From Phytohabitans sp037414955 (lineage in GTDB: Bacteria > Actinomycetota > Actinomycetes > Mycobacteriales > Micromonosporaceae), in the NCBI GenBank assembly GCA_037414955.1, contig JBBEWH010000179.1, positions 1 to 64,000 of the forward strand: a stretch of DNA of 64,000 nucleotides, in the 5' to 3' direction. Below are positions 26,397 through 35,249 of the stretch, one piece after another. The notes below the pieces were generated by a model that was given only the letters and a program-made list of their open reading frames with translations, ran no database searches and had not been told where the DNA came from. The translations under genes were made by a program, and so were the position numbers. The number at the start of each line of letters is the position of its first letter. Positions within the stretch are counted from its first letter, which is position 1.

Positions 26397-26669
26397 ATCT
26401 CGACCCTCTCCTTCGCGAGCGACCCTGGTTGCCGAAGGCCTTCAATCGTGCATCCACTGCAAGGGCCTGATCCTGGCTGGGCTGGTCGTGCTGACGACGT
26501 TCTGGTTCTGGCAGGACCGGCGACGCCGCGCTCGTATCCTTGATCCAGGTCTGTCGGGTGCGTCTGGCCGGCGAGCAGCCGGTCAATCCGGCCGAAGCCA
26601 CCGCCGGGGCGGACCGTGCGTCGGATCACCCGCGCCCGCACGGCACCACCCGCCAGCGGCACATCGTCG

Positions 26670-27056
26670 TCAGCCGGTGAACGGCTCAAGGCTGAAGCGG
26701 CCCCACGCGATGAACGCCGCAAGCACGAGATAGATGAAGTTCAGCATTACCAACGTGAACTGACCAAGGCGGCCGTGAGTGATCATCGCGCCGACCATGA
26801 GCAGAACCCAGCAGACGGCAGTCACCGGCACCATGAATGGTGCGATGTCAAGCGCGCCGGGCAGGATCAGGCCAACCGCGGCCAGGAGTTCGAGGACCCC
26901 GATAGTCTTGACGAAGCCGACGCTGACGTGTCTGAGCCATTCCCCGCCGCTATGCGCAGCAGCCAACTTCTCCTTGGGTACGAATGTCTTGGTGATGCCG
27001 CTGAATAGGGACAGGGTTGCTATCAGCCCGGCAGCAATCCAAAGAGCGACGTTCAC
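26670..27056 (-). CDS. DoxX-like membrane protein
   Basis: A 128-residue protein starting at GTG 27056 behind GAGGAG. Four membrane segments are visible (about residues 3-20, 48-68, 72-92 and 99-119), with the DoxX/DUF4267-like pattern LFSGITKTFVPKEKL after helix 1 and GVLELLAAVGLILPGAL in helix 2. DoxX proteins are thought to sit with quinone- or thiol-redox partners in the membrane. It lies between the flavoprotein gene and the ECF41 sigma gene on one strand, which supports a shared redox role. The gap to the sigma gene is 273 bases. Confidence 0.8.
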   Translation of the reverse strand: MNVALWIAAGLIATLSLFSGITKTFVPKEKLAAAHSGGEWLRHVSVGFVKTIGVLELLAAVGLILPGALDIAPFMVPVTAVCWVLLMVGAMITHGRLGQFTLVMLNFIYLVLAAFIAWGRFSLEPFTG

Positions 27057-27188
27057 GCGGTCTCCTCGCCTTGGTAGGTGAATCCGGTGTCCTGGAAACC
27101 GGCCAGCACGGCGGAGCTCCGATGGGACACCCTCGATAGTCGGTAATCGTTCTAGCTGGGATCGCCGATGCGTGGCCAGGCTGTCTGT

Positions 27189-28373
27189 TCAGCGGCCGGC
27201 CCGCACCTCGCCGCGCTTGGCCCGCAGCAACTCCTGGCGCTTGTCATCCTTGACCCAGGTGAGCGAGCCGGGCTTGCGTGCCTCGTCCGCCAAATGCTTG
27301 ACGGTGTGCTTGCGGACGAACTCCTTGAGCTTCGCGCCCGGGCCGCCGCCGATGTACAACCCGTTCGCGGTGTCGTCCTTGGAGGCGAACTGGAAGATAC
27401 CGGCGCGACGCCCCAGGCTGATGCACTGACCGAAGAACCCCAGGTTGATTGGCGCCGGCTGCTCACCCGCGATCCGGGCCAGCACCGTGTCGGCGGCGTG
27501 CGCGCCGATCCTCGTCGCGGCCTGGCAGCTCATCCGGAACGGCAGGTCCGACGGCGCCGCCGAATCCCCGGCCGCGACAATGCGCACGTCGTCCACGCAC
27601 GTCAACGTCTCATCGGTAAGCAGGCGACCCAGCGCGTCGATGCTCAACCCACTGCGGCCGGCCAAGTCCGGCACCCCGAACCCGGCGGTCCAAATGGTCA
27701 CCTGGCTCGGCAACTCGCGGCCGCCGCCGATCCGCACGGCATCGCGAGTCACCGCCGTCACTCTCGCGCCGGGGCCATCGAGCACCGTCACACCGAGCCT
27801 GGCCAGCCGCTTGGCAACCGAGCGCCGACCCCGCTCGTGCAGATACGGGCCGAGCACCCCGCCGCAGACCAGGGTCACGGTACGGCTCGCCTCCGCCAGC
27901 TCGGCGGCGGTCTCGATGCCGGTCGGACCGGCGCCGACCACCGTCACCGGGACCGTCGCGGGAGCGGCGGCGATGACCGGCCGCAGCCGCTGCGCCTCCT
28001 CCAGGCTGGCGATCGGGTAGGCGAACTCGGCCGCTCCGGGCACGCCCGGGTCGGCGCTGCCACTGCCCACCGCATAGATCAGGTAGTCGTAGCCGACCGT
28101 GCCGCCGGCTGCCAACGTCACACTGCGCTCGGCCGCGTCGATCCGGGTCACCGTGTCGACCACCAGCCGGACACCCTCGGCCAGGACCTCTTGGTAGTCG
28201 ACGATCGCGTCGTCGGACCCGCCCACCACTTGATGCAGGCGGATCCGCTCGACAAACGTCCGGCGCGGATTGATCAACGTCACGGCCACATCGTTGCGCC
28301 GCGTCAGGCGATTGGCCGCCATGACACCGGCGTACCCACCGCCGATCACGACCACATCAATGTTCCCAGTCAT
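27189..28373 (-). CDS. NDH-2-like FAD/NAD(P)-dependent oxidoreductase (copy 1)
   Basis: From ATG 28373 behind GGAGGAG the product has 394 residues. The FAD-binding loop is VVVIGGGYAGVMAANRL, the NAD(P)H loop is VTVVGAGPTGIETAAELAE, and the second FAD contact is IVAAGDSAAPS. YDYLIYAVGS and TIWTAGFGVPDLAGRSGL are typical of the NDH-2/FSP1-like family. Such proteins move electrons from NAD(P)H to quinone at the inner face of the membrane. No clear C-terminal amphipathic helix is visible, so membrane attachment is uncertain. It is preceded by a promoter close to the ECF41 consensus and is nearly the same protein as the one at 31766. Confidence 0.9.
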   Translation of the reverse strand: MTGNIDVVVIGGGYAGVMAANRLTRRNDVAVTLINPRRTFVERIRLHQVVGGSDDAIVDYQEVLAEGVRLVVDTVTRIDAAERSVTLAAGGTVGYDYLIYAVGSGSADPGVPGAAEFAYPIASLEEAQRLRPVIAAAPATVPVTVVGAGPTGIETAAELAEASRTVTLVCGGVLGPYLHERGRRSVAKRLARLGVTVLDGPGARVTAVTRDAVRIGGGRELPSQVTIWTAGFGVPDLAGRSGLSIDALGRLLTDETLTCVDDVRIVAAGDSAAPSDLPFRMSCQAATRIGAHAADTVLARIAGEQPAPINLGFFGQCISLGRRAGIFQFASKDDTANGLYIGGGPGAKLKEFVRKHTVKHLADEARKPGSLTWVKDDKRQELLRAKRGEVRAGR

Positions 28374-28408
28374 CGCGGCTCCTCCATTTCCAGGGGTTCG
28401 GCCACAAG

Positions 28409-28435
28409 ACACCGCGAGACCGAGCGTTCTGACAG
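28409..28435 (-). promoter_or_regulatory. Putative ECF41-type promoter of flavoprotein copy 1
   Basis: On the minus strand, -35 TGTCAGA (28435-28429), a 16-base spacer and -10 TGTC (28412-28409). The ECF41 consensus, as I recall it, is TGTCACA-N16-CGTC. The bases around the -10, GGTGTCTTGTGGCCGAAC, are the same as upstream of the flavoprotein gene at 31766, with identical spacing. Confidence 0.55.
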
Positions 28436-29372
28436 CGTGTGAGGCAGACCACTCCCACAGGCTCGGGCACGACACACGCAGTCCTCACGGTCGGCGCCGA
28501 TGCTCAGGGAAATGCACGCCACCGGCGGCGAACACACCCCCTTCAGGACAGGTCACTGCCAGCGTCCTCAACACCACCAACCACCCAGCCCCGGGCAACC
28601 AGACGGTCGAAGAACCAATCGGGGCCGCACAAGCCCGGTGGTGCGCGCCCAACGCCGGTTCCGACCGGACAAGGCTCCCGCGGCCAGCATCGCTCATGTG
28701 CTTTCAGCGATAGGTGGCGGAAGCGGGCAGGCTGGCCAGCGGCTTTACTGCTGTTCTCAGCGGCAGTTGGCGGAGGCTAGCAGCCGTAGTTGGCGGTTTC
28801 GTTTCGGCTGGCTGCTCGCCGCGGCGTCAGCGGCGCAGCTCACCGGCAGCCCGCCTCTCGACTCCGCCGGATAGGTGTGAGAACCGCCAACTACGAGTGC
28901 GATGCACAGCTCACTGATCACGGTCCGTAGGGGCAGTGCCATCTGTTGCTGAAAAGTGCCAACTACGACTGAAAGTCACAGCGGACCCGCTGCCGCGGGT
29001 CACCGCCGCCGGACGCGTGGTCTTCCCGGGGCATGTCGGCTTCATCTACCAAGCCGGCGGGTTCATCCTCGCCGGCCGCAGCGAGCGGCGCACCCTGTGG
29101 CAGCTCCCGGACGGCGTGGTCCTCAACGGTGTCACGATGCAGATTAGTTGCGCTGCGGGGCGCCAGAAAGGCGCCCATCCGCGCGGCCGATTTTCGGCCC
29201 GCCAGCTGCATGGTCGGTCGGGTCGCTGGACGACGGCGTCGGCACCGTTGGGTTCTGAACCGTTGGTCGTCCACCCGACAGCTCGCCGTGCCGTTCTTTA
29301 GCTCGGCCTGCATCTGCGCCGCCTCGGCGTCGCGAGCATCGTTGGGCGGCGCTCCCGTCGCTCTGTGATGCA
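28436..29372. other. Region with GTTGGCGG repeats and transposase-like debris
   Basis: No intact gene. It separates the two oppositely oriented halves of the flavoprotein-sigma cluster. CGTAGTTGGCGGTT (28785-28798) and AACCGCCAACTACG (28882-28895) are perfect 14-bp inverted repeats; GCCAACTACGA recurs at 28958-28968, and looser GGTGGCGGA and AGTTGGCGGA copies precede them. From 28969 to about 29165 the plus frame gives RVTAAGRVVFPGHVGFIYQA and LAGRSERRTLWQLPDG, vaguely like the C-terminal beta barrel of IS481-like transposases. The repeats could be insertion-sequence ends. Confidence 0.4.
28785..28895. repeat. 14-bp inverted repeats bounding 111 bp
   Basis: CGTAGTTGGCGGTT at 28785-28798 and its exact reverse complement at 28882-28895. 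The enclosed 83 bases hold no gene. A further half copy is at 28958. They might be ends of a small non-autonomous element or operator-like sites; size and perfect match favour the first. Confidence 0.5.
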
Positions 29373-29402
29373 TGTCACATGCTGCTCCTGTCAGCAATCG
29401 GT
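29373..29402 (+). promoter_or_regulatory. Possible ECF41-type -35 element
   Basis: TGTCACA at 29373-29379 equals the ECF41 -35 consensus as I recall it. A CGGT 19 bases further is a weak match to the -10 CGTC and the spacer is longer than usual. It lies 75 bases before the flavoprotein start at 29454. Confidence 0.35.
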
Positions 29403-29453
29403 GGGCCGCCCCGCTCAACTCACCGAGAGCAAGCGAGCCGACAGGAGCAACAC

Positions 29454-30653
29454 ATGAAGCACCGCATCGTCGTTCTGGGCGCCGGCTTTGCCGGGGCCTA
29501 TGTGGCCGGAAACCTGGCCCGTCAGTTGTCGCCGGAGGACACGGAGATCACCGTGGTCAACGCTGAGCCGTTCTTCGTCGAGCGGATGCGGCTGCACCAG
29601 GTCGCGGCCGGCCGGGAGATCGAGGCTCTGAAGCTCGCCGACGCCTTCGCGGGCACGGCGATCCGGCTGTGCGTGGCTCGGGTCACCGCCGTCGACCCCG
29701 AGCGCCAGAGCGTCGCGGTGGCCGACGCCAACGGCGGCGGCGAGCTCGGCTACGACACGCTGGTCTACGCGCTGGGCAGCCGCGTCGACGATCGCGGCGT
29801 CCCCGGCGTGGCCGAGCATGCCTTCAACGTCGCCGGCCGGCCAGCGGCGCTGCGCCTGCGTGAGCGCCTGGACAGCCTGGGCGGGGGAGGAAGGGTGCTG
29901 GTCGTCGGCGACGGGTTGACCGGTATCGAGTGCGCCGCCGAGATCGCCGAGTCCCGGCCCGGCCTGTCGGTGGCGTTGGTCGCCCGTGGTGAGCTGGGCG
30001 CGCGGCTCTCCGCTGGGGCCCGCGGTCACCTGCGCCAGGCCTTCGACCGGCTGGGTGTCACCGTCGTGGAGCACACCAGCGTCGAAGCCGTCGAAGCGAC
30101 GCGGGTGCTGGGCGCCGACGGTACTGCGCTGGCGTCCGACGCAACCGTGTGGACGGCCGGGTTCGCGGTCAACCCCATTGCCGCCGCCAGCGGGCTGGAG
30201 GTCACCGAGAACGGTCAGATCGTCGTGGATCGCACCATGCGGTCGGTCTCGCACCCGAACGTGTACGCCATCGGCGACAGCGTCCACGCCATCGGCGACA
30301 ACGGCCGGCCGCTGCCCATGTCCTGCGGTTCGGCCGGCTTCACCGGCCGGCAAGCCATGGAGGCGATCGTGGCGCGTCTGACTGGCCGCGAGGTCGCGAA
30401 CACCAAGCTGGTCTACACGTACAACTACATCACCCTCGGCCGGCGCGACGGGATGTTGCAGCTCGTCGACGATCAAGGGCGGGCAAAGCCGAAGCATCAG
30501 GGCGGCCGGACGGCTGCGCTGATCAAGGAGGGCATCAACCGGATCGCGTTGTGGACCATCTCGCACCCGACCTTCGGCCTACCCAAGCGCAGGCACCGCC
30601 TGGCCGCCGTGCCGGATGGATTCCGCCGAGAAGGCCGTCGCGCAGCCGCCTAG
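29454..30653 (+). CDS. NDH-2-like FAD/NAD(P)-dependent oxidoreductase (copy 2)
   Basis: ATG 29454 follows CAGGAG and gives 399 residues. The FAD loop is RIVVLGAGFAGAYVAGNLAR, the second nucleotide loop VLVVGDGLTGIECAAEIAE, and the FAD-contact strand NVYAIGDSVHAIG. YDTLVYALGSRVDDRGVPG and ATVWTAGFAVNPIAAASGL match the NDH-2-like family. It is more distant from copies 1 and 3 than these are from each other, and ends with a basic tail (LPKRRHRLAA). The following sigma factor gene starts just 10 bases after its stop, so the pair is one transcript. Confidence 0.9.
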   Translation: MKHRIVVLGAGFAGAYVAGNLARQLSPEDTEITVVNAEPFFVERMRLHQVAAGREIEALKLADAFAGTAIRLCVARVTAVDPERQSVAVADANGGGELGYDTLVYALGSRVDDRGVPGVAEHAFNVAGRPAALRLRERLDSLGGGGRVLVVGDGLTGIECAAEIAESRPGLSVALVARGELGARLSAGARGHLRQAFDRLGVTVVEHTSVEAVEATRVLGADGTALASDATVWTAGFAVNPIAAASGLEVTENGQIVVDRTMRSVSHPNVYAIGDSVHAIGDNGRPLPMSCGSAGFTGRQAMEAIVARLTGREVANTKLVYTYNYITLGRRDGMLQLVDDQGRAKPKHQGGRTAALIKEGINRIALWTISHPTFGLPKRRHRLAAVPDGFRREGRRAAA

Positions 30654-30663
30654 GTTGGTACCC

Positions 30664-31614
30664 GTGGACAGCACCACCACCGATCGCTTCGACACCAGCC
30701 GGTTCGAGGCCAGCCGGAAGCGGCTGGCCTCGCTGGCCTACCGGCTGCTGGGCTCCGCAGCCGACGCCGAAGACGCCGTGCAGGACGCGTTCCTGCACTG
30801 GCAGGCCGCCGACCGGCAGCAGATCAAGGTGCCTGAGGCCTGGCTGACCAAGGTCGTCACCAACCTGTGCCTCGACCGGCTCCGCTCGGCACAATCCCGC
30901 CGCGAACGCACCGTCGCCTGGCTGCCGGAACCGCTGCTCGACGGCGACCCGATGCTCGGCCCGGCCGACAGTTTCGAGCAGCGCGAATCGGTCTCCCTGG
31001 CCGTGCTGACGCTCATGGAGCGCCTGTCACCCGTCGAGCGGGCCGTCTACGTTCTGCGCGAGGCGTTCTCCAACAGCCACGCCGAGATCGCCGACATCCT
31101 CGACATCACCGAGTCCGCAAGCCAGCAGCACCTGCACCGGGCCCGGCGCCGCGTCACCGCCGCGCGTCGCGGCGGCGGCGAAGTCGACCCGGCATCCGCC
31201 CGTAGGATCGTCGAGGAGTTCCTCGCCGCTGCCTCTTCGGGGCGCACCGAACGGCTGGTGGCGCTGCTCACCGACGACGCGATCGCGATCTCCGACGGCG
31301 CCGGCCTGACCGAGACGCTGCTGCGGTACGACACTGCGCAGCGCATCGCCGCCGTTGCACGGGCGGGCTTCAAACCCACGCCCGCGAAGCGGCGACTTGC
31401 CGGCGGTACGCCGGCCGTGCACTACGCGTGGGTCAACGGCGCCCCCGCCGTCCTGTTCGTGCTAGTCGACCTGATCGTCGGCGCCGTGACGTTCGACATC
31501 GCCAACGGCAAGATCGCCACCGTGCGCGGCATCGCCGCTCCCACCCGCCTCACCCGCCTCACGGAAGCCTGGCGGGAGCACGAACCGGACAGGCCGCTCA
31601 TCACCCAGTGGTGA
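30664..31614 (+). CDS. ECF sigma factor with SnoaL-like C-terminal domain (SigJ-like, copy 2)
   Basis: I place the start at GTG 30664 (316 residues), just after the flavoprotein stop; an ATG at 30616 would overlap it. Region 2 is ASLAYRLLGSAADAEDAVQD, with FLHWQAADRQQ; region 4 is LSPVERAVYVLREAFSNSHA, then EIADILDITESASQQHLHRA. WLPEPLL stands in the linker. The C-terminal half is a SnoaL-like domain, but the DGGGK and NPxKL motifs of the other two copies are altered: ISDGAGLTETLLRY takes the first place and no NPEKL is seen. It is thus a divergent member with perhaps a different signal. Co-transcribed with flavoprotein copy 2. Confidence 0.88.
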   Translation: MDSTTTDRFDTSRFEASRKRLASLAYRLLGSAADAEDAVQDAFLHWQAADRQQIKVPEAWLTKVVTNLCLDRLRSAQSRRERTVAWLPEPLLDGDPMLGPADSFEQRESVSLAVLTLMERLSPVERAVYVLREAFSNSHAEIADILDITESASQQHLHRARRRVTAARRGGGEVDPASARRIVEEFLAAASSGRTERLVALLTDDAIAISDGAGLTETLLRYDTAQRIAAVARAGFKPTPAKRRLAGGTPAVHYAWVNGAPAVLFVLVDLIVGAVTFDIANGKIATVRGIAAPTRLTRLTEAWREHEPDRPLITQW

Positions 31615-31704
31615 CCCGACGCCGAGTCCGCCTGTGCAAACCCTTCGGCCGGCTGCTTGCTGAACGTTGGACGTGAGCCTCGGCGAGTGACCCGGCTCAC
31701 GCGC

Positions 31705-31731
31705 TGTTATGCCAGTCCCTCGGGCGGTGTC
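31705..31731 (+). promoter_or_regulatory. Putative ECF41-type promoter of flavoprotein copy 3
   Basis: -35 TGTTATG (31705-31711), 16-base spacer, -10 TGTC (31728-31731), followed by TTGTGGCCGAAC. The layout equals the element before flavoprotein copy 1 and the block GGTGTCTTGTGGCCGAAC is shared without change. The flanking CTCACGCG/CTCACACG before the -35 is shared too. Confidence 0.5.
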
Positions 31732-31765
31732 TTGTGGCCGAACACCGAGGTACGAGGGAGACATC

Positions 31766-32938
31766 ATGACGGAGAACATCAGGGTGGTCGTGGTCGGCGG
31801 CGGATACGCCGGTGTCATGGCGGCCAACCGCCTCACCCAGCGCGACGACGTGACCGTGACCCTGATCAACCCGCGGCCGAACTTCGTTCACCGCATCCGC
31901 CTGCACCAGCTCGTCGGCGGGACCGGCGACGCGGTCGTCGGCTACCGCGACATCCTGGCCGACCGCGTCGCGCTGGTGGTCGATACCGCCAGCCGGATCG
32001 ACACGGCCGAGCGCACCGTTGCGTTGGCGAACGGCGGCACGGTGGGCTACGACTACCTGATCTACGCGGTGGGCAGCGGCAGCGCCGACCCGAGTGTGCC
32101 CGGGGCCGCCGAGTACGCCCACAGCATGGCCAGCCTGGAGCAGGCGCAGCGGCTGCGGTCGGTGCTCGACGCGACCCCCGCGACGGACGTGGTGACGGTT
32201 GTCGGAGCCGGCGCGACCGGCATCGAGGTCGCCGCCGAGCTGGCCGCCGAGGGCCGCACCGTGACGCTCGTGTGCGGCAAAGTGCTCCACCCGTATCTGC
32301 ACCCCCGGATTCGCCGCAAGTTCGCCAAGCGGCTGGCCAAGCTGAGGGTGAGCATCATCGACGGTCCCGATGCGAGGGTCACCGGAGTGAGCCGTGACGC
32401 CGTCCGGCTGGCTGACGGCCGCGAGCTGCCCAGCACGGTGACCATCTGGACGGCCGGGTTCAGCGTCCCCAAACTGGCCGCCCGCAGCGGGCTCACGACC
32501 GACGCGGCCGGACGCCTGCTGACCGACGAGACGCTCACCAGCATCGACGACGACCACATCGTCGCCGCCGGGGACTCGGCCGCGCCGTCGAACCTGCCGC
32601 TGCGGATGAGCTGTCAGGCCGCCAATCCACTCGGTGCACATGCGGCCGACACGGTGCTCGCCCGGATCGCGGGCGGACAACCCACGACCATCGCCATCGG
32701 CTTCTTCGGCCAGTGCGTCAGCCTGGGCCACGGCGCCGCCACCGTCCAACTCGCCTCGAAGAACGATATCGCCAAGGGTTTCGCGGTCGGCGGCTTCCTC
32801 GGCGCGAAGATCAAGCGCGACAGTTTCCCGGGCCTGATCGAGCACCTGGCGCACGAGGCGCACCAGCCCGGCTCCTTCACCTGGAAGTTCCGCGACGACA
32901 CCCGCCGCCAGCGGCTCCAGACGCTCGCCGCCCGCTGA
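31766..32938 (+). CDS. NDH-2-like FAD/NAD(P)-dependent oxidoreductase (copy 3)
   Basis: ATG 31766 follows GAGGGAG and gives 390 residues. The FAD loop VVVVGGGYAGVMAANRLTQR, the NAD(P)H loop VTVVGAGATGIEVAAELAA and the FAD strand HIVAAGDSAAPSNLP align with copy 1 almost residue for residue, as does the C-terminus (FFGQCVSLG, then AKGFAVGGFLGAKIK). Copies 1 and 3 are clearly recent paralogues. The likely reaction is NAD(P)H-dependent reduction of a quinone or similar acceptor. The sigma gene follows 28 bases after the stop, so this repeats the flavoprotein-sigma pair in the opposite orientation to copy 1. Confidence 0.9.
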   Translation: MTENIRVVVVGGGYAGVMAANRLTQRDDVTVTLINPRPNFVHRIRLHQLVGGTGDAVVGYRDILADRVALVVDTASRIDTAERTVALANGGTVGYDYLIYAVGSGSADPSVPGAAEYAHSMASLEQAQRLRSVLDATPATDVVTVVGAGATGIEVAAELAAEGRTVTLVCGKVLHPYLHPRIRRKFAKRLAKLRVSIIDGPDARVTGVSRDAVRLADGRELPSTVTIWTAGFSVPKLAARSGLTTDAAGRLLTDETLTSIDDDHIVAAGDSAAPSNLPLRMSCQAANPLGAHAADTVLARIAGGQPTTIAIGFFGQCVSLGHGAATVQLASKNDIAKGFAVGGFLGAKIKRDSFPGLIEHLAHEAHQPGSFTWKFRDDTRRQRLQTLAAR

Positions 32939-32966
32939 CCCGACCATCGAAATGGAAGGTCTCGCA

Positions 32967-33863
32967 GTGGACACACCGCCCGCCGACCCCGCCACCGAAA
33001 CCTTCGTGGCCCACCGGAACCTGCTGTTCACCGTCGCCTACGAAATGCTCGGTTCGGCGGCCGACGCCGAAGACGTCCTCCAGGAAACCTGGCTGCGCTG
33101 GGTCAAAGTCGACCTGGCGCGGGTCGGCGACCAGCGCGCCTACCTGGTGCGGATCACCACCCGGCAGGCGCTCAACCGGCTACGTACCATGCAGCGCCGA
33201 AGGGAGGCGTACGTCGGCTCCTGGCTGCCGGAGCCGCTGCTCACCGCACCGGACGTGGCCGACGACGTCGAACTCGCCGAGAGCATGTCGATGGCGCTGA
33301 TGCTCGTCCTGGAAACGCTGGCGCCGACCGAACGCGCCGTGTTCGTCCTCCATGAAGTCTTCGATGTCAGCTACGACGAGATCGCGGCCGCCCTCGACAA
33401 GACACCTGCGGCGATCCGCCAGATCGCCTACCGGGCCCGCCAGCACGTCCACGCCCGCCGCCCACGCCAAGTGGTCCCGGCGAGCCTGACCCGGGCGGCG
33501 CTGGACTCGCTGCGGCACGCGATCGAAACCGGGGACCTGCAACGACTACTCCACGTGCTCGCCCCAGACGTGGTCCTGGTGGCCGACGGCGGCGGCATCA
33601 AACAGGCCGCGCTGCGGCCCGTCATCGGCGCCGACAAGGTAGCCCGCATGTTCGTCGGCGGCCTCGCCAAAGTGGACAGCATCCTCACCGCCGAGCCGAC
33701 CGTGGTCAACGGCAACCCATCACTGGTACTGCGCCTGGACGGCCAACTCGACGGCGTCCTCGCCGTCCGCGTCGAAGACGCCCGCATCACCGGCCTCTAC
33801 TACGTCCGCAACCCGGAGAAGCTCACCCGCGTCGAGTCCGCAACCCCGCTCACCGTGCGATGA
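32967..33863 (+). CDS. ECF41-type sigma factor with SnoaL-like extension (copy 3)
   Basis: GTG 32967, with GGAAGG upstream, is the likely start (298 residues); an ATG at 32952 lacks a site. Region 2 and region 4 read FVAHRNLLFTVAYEMLGSAA and LAPTERAVFVLHEVFDVSYD, the linker has WLPEPLL, and the C-terminal domain carries DGGGIKQAALRPV and NPEKLTRV. These are the hallmark ECF41 motifs. Close paralogue of the sigma factor at 25503-26396. It is expected to direct RNA polymerase to the TGTCACA-like promoters in this cluster, including its own operon. The gene before it is the flavoprotein and the one behind it a membrane protein. Confidence 0.92.
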   Translation: MDTPPADPATETFVAHRNLLFTVAYEMLGSAADAEDVLQETWLRWVKVDLARVGDQRAYLVRITTRQALNRLRTMQRRREAYVGSWLPEPLLTAPDVADDVELAESMSMALMLVLETLAPTERAVFVLHEVFDVSYDEIAAALDKTPAAIRQIAYRARQHVHARRPRQVVPASLTRAALDSLRHAIETGDLQRLLHVLAPDVVLVADGGGIKQAALRPVIGADKVARMFVGGLAKVDSILTAEPTVVNGNPSLVLRLDGQLDGVLAVRVEDARITGLYYVRNPEKLTRVESATPLTVR

Positions 33864-33889
33864 ACACCGTCCTATCTGGAGGAGCCGAC

Positions 33890-34933
33890 ATGCCCGTTCA
33901 GGCCCAGCCCGCAACCGATGCACCGCCATCGCCCTGGTCGGCGGTGGCCCGGGCCGTCGCCCTGCTCACAGTGGCTGTCAGCGTGCTCCTGACCGCCTTC
34001 GCCTGGCCCTCGGTACGCTCGTCGCTGCACGACGTACCGATCGCCGTCGCCGGACCAGCACCCGCGGTCAAACAGATCAGCGCCGCCCTCGACGAACGCC
34101 TCCCCGACGCCTTCGACATCACCGAAGTCGCCGACACCACCGCCGCCGAACAGCTCATCCGCAACCGCGACGTGTACGGAGCGATCGACGTAAGCTCCAG
34201 CACCCCACAGGTCATCCTCGCCTCCGCCGCCAGCACAGCCGTCGCCCAGACCCTCAACAACATCGCCACCGCGCTCAGCCAGCCGCAGTCCCAGGGCACC
34301 AGCACGGGGGCCGCCGTCCGCGACCTCGTCCCGCTGCCGGCCGACGACCCCCGTGGCGCCGGGCTGGCCGCCGCAGCCCTTCCCCTGGTCATGGGCGGCC
34401 TGCTCGCCGCATTTCTGCTGACCAGACTCATCCTCGGCACCACCCGTCGGGTTATCGGAGCGCTCGCCTTCGCTGTCACCGGCGGCCTCGCCCTGACCGC
34501 CATTCTGCAGTTCTGGCTCGGCTCCCTGACCGGCTCCTACTGGGCGAACACCGGCGCGGTCGCCCTGACCATCGCGGCCACCTCCCTCACCATCCTGGGG
34601 CTGGAATCCGTGCTCGGATACACCGGGCTCGGCCTGGGCGCGGCCACCATGATGCTCATCGGCAATCCCTTGTCAGGCACCGCGACCGCGCCCGAAATGC
34701 TGCCCGGCTGGTCCGGCACACTCGGCCAACTGCTACCGCCCGGCGCCGGTGGCCGGCTACTGCGGTCCACCGCCTTCTTCGACAGCCACGGCGCCACCCA
34801 TTCCCTCATCGTCCTCGCCACCTGGCTGACGCTCGGCATACTGCTGTGTCTTGCCAGCGGCCTGCGCCCGCGTCGCCTAGCCGCCGACCCAGTGACCACC
34901 ACCGCGCAACCGGCCGCCAAGGCGACCGTATGA
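33890..34933 (+). CDS. YhgE/Pip-like or ABC-2-like membrane protein
   Basis: I use ATG 33890 because GGAGGAG precedes it; an ATG at 33860 overlaps the sigma stop and lacks a site. The 347-residue product has one N-terminal membrane segment (LLTVAVSVLLTAFAWPSV), an extracellular region of about 130 residues, and five or six C-terminal segments. AVAGPAPAVKQISAALDERL and VYGAIDVSSSTPQVIL resemble the extracytoplasmic part of YhgE/Pip and ABC-2 permease-like proteins. No ATPase gene is near. It probably belongs to the operon of flavoprotein copy 3 and its sigma factor, and might be part of the envelope response they control. Confidence 0.75.
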   Translation: MPVQAQPATDAPPSPWSAVARAVALLTVAVSVLLTAFAWPSVRSSLHDVPIAVAGPAPAVKQISAALDERLPDAFDITEVADTTAAEQLIRNRDVYGAIDVSSSTPQVILASAASTAVAQTLNNIATALSQPQSQGTSTGAAVRDLVPLPADDPRGAGLAAAALPLVMGGLLAAFLLTRLILGTTRRVIGALAFAVTGGLALTAILQFWLGSLTGSYWANTGAVALTIAATSLTILGLESVLGYTGLGLGAATMMLIGNPLSGTATAPEMLPGWSGTLGQLLPPGAGGRLLRSTAFFDSHGATHSLIVLATWLTLGILLCLASGLRPRRLAADPVTTTAQPAAKATV

Positions 34934-35249
34934 GGTGCAGCGGCGGCATCACTCGCATCGCAGTGCGCCGCCGCTGTCCCGCAGTCGAGGCTGCCGACTG
35001 GCGGCCTGCGGTGCGTGCCGGCTCGGACGTCCTGGTGGGGCAAATGCACGGCGTTTAGAGTCGGCCGCCTCAGCGCGACGGTGCACCTCGCCGCTCGGCG
35101 ACTGCCAATGCGGCCTGGGTGGCCGAAAGATCACGCTGCAGGGGCACGAACCTGCGCCATTCCGGGGACATCTACGCGCAGGTCGGAGGCCGCATCGCCG
35201 CTGCTCATAGCGCCGTCGACAGCCTCGGCGGGCGCAGGGATGTCTCTAG

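Noticed and set aside
28785..28968. A CRISPR array
   Set aside because: The repeats are short, partly inverted and unevenly spaced, and no cas gene is in the window.
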